A stretch of 62,046 nucleotides of DNA from Caryophanales bacterium UBA1737 (lineage in GTDB: Bacteria; Bacillota_I; Bacilli_A; ML615J-28; CAG-313). Location: contig DCIB01000006.1 of the NCBI GenBank assembly GCA_002315915.1, positions 1-62,046 of the forward strand, given 5' to 3'. This document shows, piece after piece, positions 61,386 through 62,046 of this stretch (the first letter of the stretch is position 1; every line of letters begins with the position of its first letter). The position numbers and the translations under genes were made by a program. Below the pieces are notes generated by a model. It saw only the letters and a list, made by a program, of their open reading frames with translations. It had not been told where the DNA came from and made no database searches.

Positions 61386-61934
61386 CTAATTGGTATGTTT
61401 TTTCTTTTTACGATTAAGTTGTTTTTTTAGGTTTAAATAAATATTAAAATCTGAGAGTACAGTTTTTTGATCAAAAGGAAATTCCTTTTTCTCAATTCTT
61501 TTTAATAAATATTCAAGTTCATTTTCAACTACATTTATAAGTTCTTTAGAATAATTATAATCTGTTTGATTAAATTCAAATTCATCTCGATCTAAAATAA
61601 CTTTATCTCCAGTTGGAAATACCTTAACATCTAAATCATAATCGATATACTTAATACCTTCAGCATCTTGAACAAATGGTGAACTAAGATTACAGTAGTA
61701 GTATATAGATCTGCCACGTAGCATACACACAATGTTAAACCAATAATTTTTAAAGAAATAACAAACTGCTGGTTCTTTTGTGTGCCAGCGTCTTCCATCG
61801 CCATCAATTACATTTGTATGATCATTGACTACAACTATCATATCTGATGTTTCACGAATAATAGTTGCATATTGCCAAACTCGATGGAGTTCCCCATTAT
61901 GTTTATAACTTAATATTTCTACTTGGTTACTCAC
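61386..61934 (-). CDS. DUF402 protein, NtdP-like nucleoside tri/diphosphate phosphatase
   Basis: A 182-residue DUF402 protein. The fold core contains VIDGDGRRWHTKEPAVCYFFKNYWFNI, YYYCNLSSPF and the metal-binding acidic run IKYIDYDLDVKVFPTGDKVILDRDEFE, as in Firmicutes phosphatases that hydrolyse nucleoside tri- and diphosphates (staphylococcal Sa1684 type). A helical C-terminus with a basic tail follows. Cytosolic; transcribed alone from a strong promoter. Confidence 0.85.
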   Translation of the reverse strand: MSNQVEILSYKHNGELHRVWQYATIIRETSDMIVVVNDHTNVIDGDGRRWHTKEPAVCYFFKNYWFNIVCMLRGRSIYYYCNLSSPFVQDAEGIKYIDYDLDVKVFPTGDKVILDRDEFEFNQTDYNYSKELINVVENELEYLLKRIEKKEFPFDQKTVLSDFNIYLNLKKQLNRKKKKHTN

Positions 61935-61961
61935 ATAATCCTTCTTTCTTACTCTGGTTTT

Positions 61962-61990
61962 ATTATATCAAAGAACATTTAACAATTCAA
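61962..61990 (-). promoter_or_regulatory. Sigma-A promoter of the NtdP-like gene
   Basis: Minus strand TTGAAT (61985-61990), 17-bp spacer, TATAAT (61962-61967) preceded by TGa. Confidence 0.7.
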
Positions 61991-61993
61991 TTT

Positions 61994-62025
61994 AAAAAGA
62001 CGCTATTTTAAAATAGCGTCTTTTT
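61994..62025. terminator. Terminator at the right window edge
   Basis: A perfect 32-bp palindrome with AGACGCTATTTT arms and A/T runs at both ends, probably ending a leftward gene beyond the window. Confidence 0.8.
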
Positions 62026-62046
62026 TTAGTGCTATGTAATATAAGT

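Noticed and set aside
1..62046. CRISPR arrays, tRNA or rRNA genes, insertion sequences, prophage
   Set aside because: No regular spaced repeats, no tRNA-like cloverleaf sequence with a TTC/GTTCRA loop, no transposase or phage gene was found in any frame.
1..62046. Mycoplasma-type code with TGA as tryptophan
   Set aside because: xerD ends in TGA in the expected place, and tryptophans in conserved proteins are TGG.

Overview
The window is a 62 kb stretch of an AT-rich, gene-dense bacterial chromosome made almost entirely of core housekeeping genes. It has low-GC Gram-positive hallmarks: L27 with a cleavable N-terminal extension next to its protease gene prp, a T-box in front of valS, an L21-type leader, ParE/ParC, YneF, TrmK/Nif3 beside dnaG, and an endonuclease-type MutL. 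There is no MutH, rRNA, tRNA, insertion sequence or CRISPR. TGA is a true stop (it ends xerD) and tryptophan is TGG, so the code is the standard bacterial one. A Na+-type V-ATPase, an Rnf complex, pyruvate phosphate dikinase and a 2[4Fe-4S] ferredoxin indicate a fermentative anaerobe. I infer a member of the Bacilli/Erysipelotrichia/former Tenericutes (gut RF39-like lineages are plausible); the exact taxon cannot be read from the sequence.

Layout. Positions 245-6204 carry five rightward genes (lepA, hemW, xerD, deoB, an alpha/beta hydrolase). From 7117 to the end nearly everything is leftward: fic-like/PHP/upp, mutS-mutL-miaA, rplU-prp-rpmA and obgE, ppdK, valS-folC-radC, yceD-rpmF, rsmH-nadD, the V-ATPase operon H-I-K-E-C-F-A-B-D, cmk-rpsA-der, a large fused ABC/FtsX transporter, parE-parC, yneF, then (in transcription order) rnfCDGEAB-rpoD-glyS-dnaG-trmK-nif3, and finally rpsU, rdgB, hup and an NtdP-like gene. 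Only the small ferredoxin gene (48007-48174) and a CPBP protease gene (59961-60989) run rightward in this arm.

The two gene blocks converge on a 912-base non-coding region (6205-7116). It holds a 28-bp sequence at 6460-6487 matching the Bacillus subtilis dif site, as I recall it, at 23 of 28 positions. An adjacent operon encodes a XerD-like recombinase whose catalytic residues fall at the same numbers as in E. coli XerD. Gene polarity, dif and the purine/pyrimidine switch all point to the chromosome terminus. The same region contains perfect DnaA-box words in a nested hairpin, four copies of an 8-bp word AAGCGTTT or its complement, and a nested palindrome; these are the least explained signals here. 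A second copy of the dif XerD half-site lies just upstream of lepA.

How the genes fit together. Rnf would couple ferredoxin oxidation to NAD+ reduction and Na+ (or H+) export, and the V-ATPase, whose c-ring subunit keeps the full Na+ ligand set of Enterococcus hirae NtpK, would use or rebuild that gradient. The RnfB here is only 103 residues and lacks the usual C-terminal ferredoxin domain, so the separate 55-residue ferredoxin is an obvious candidate partner. Most operons have a recognisable sigma-A promoter (TTG-starting -35, usually a 17-bp spacer, TATAAT) and an intrinsic terminator, several of which overlap the last codons of the gene they end.
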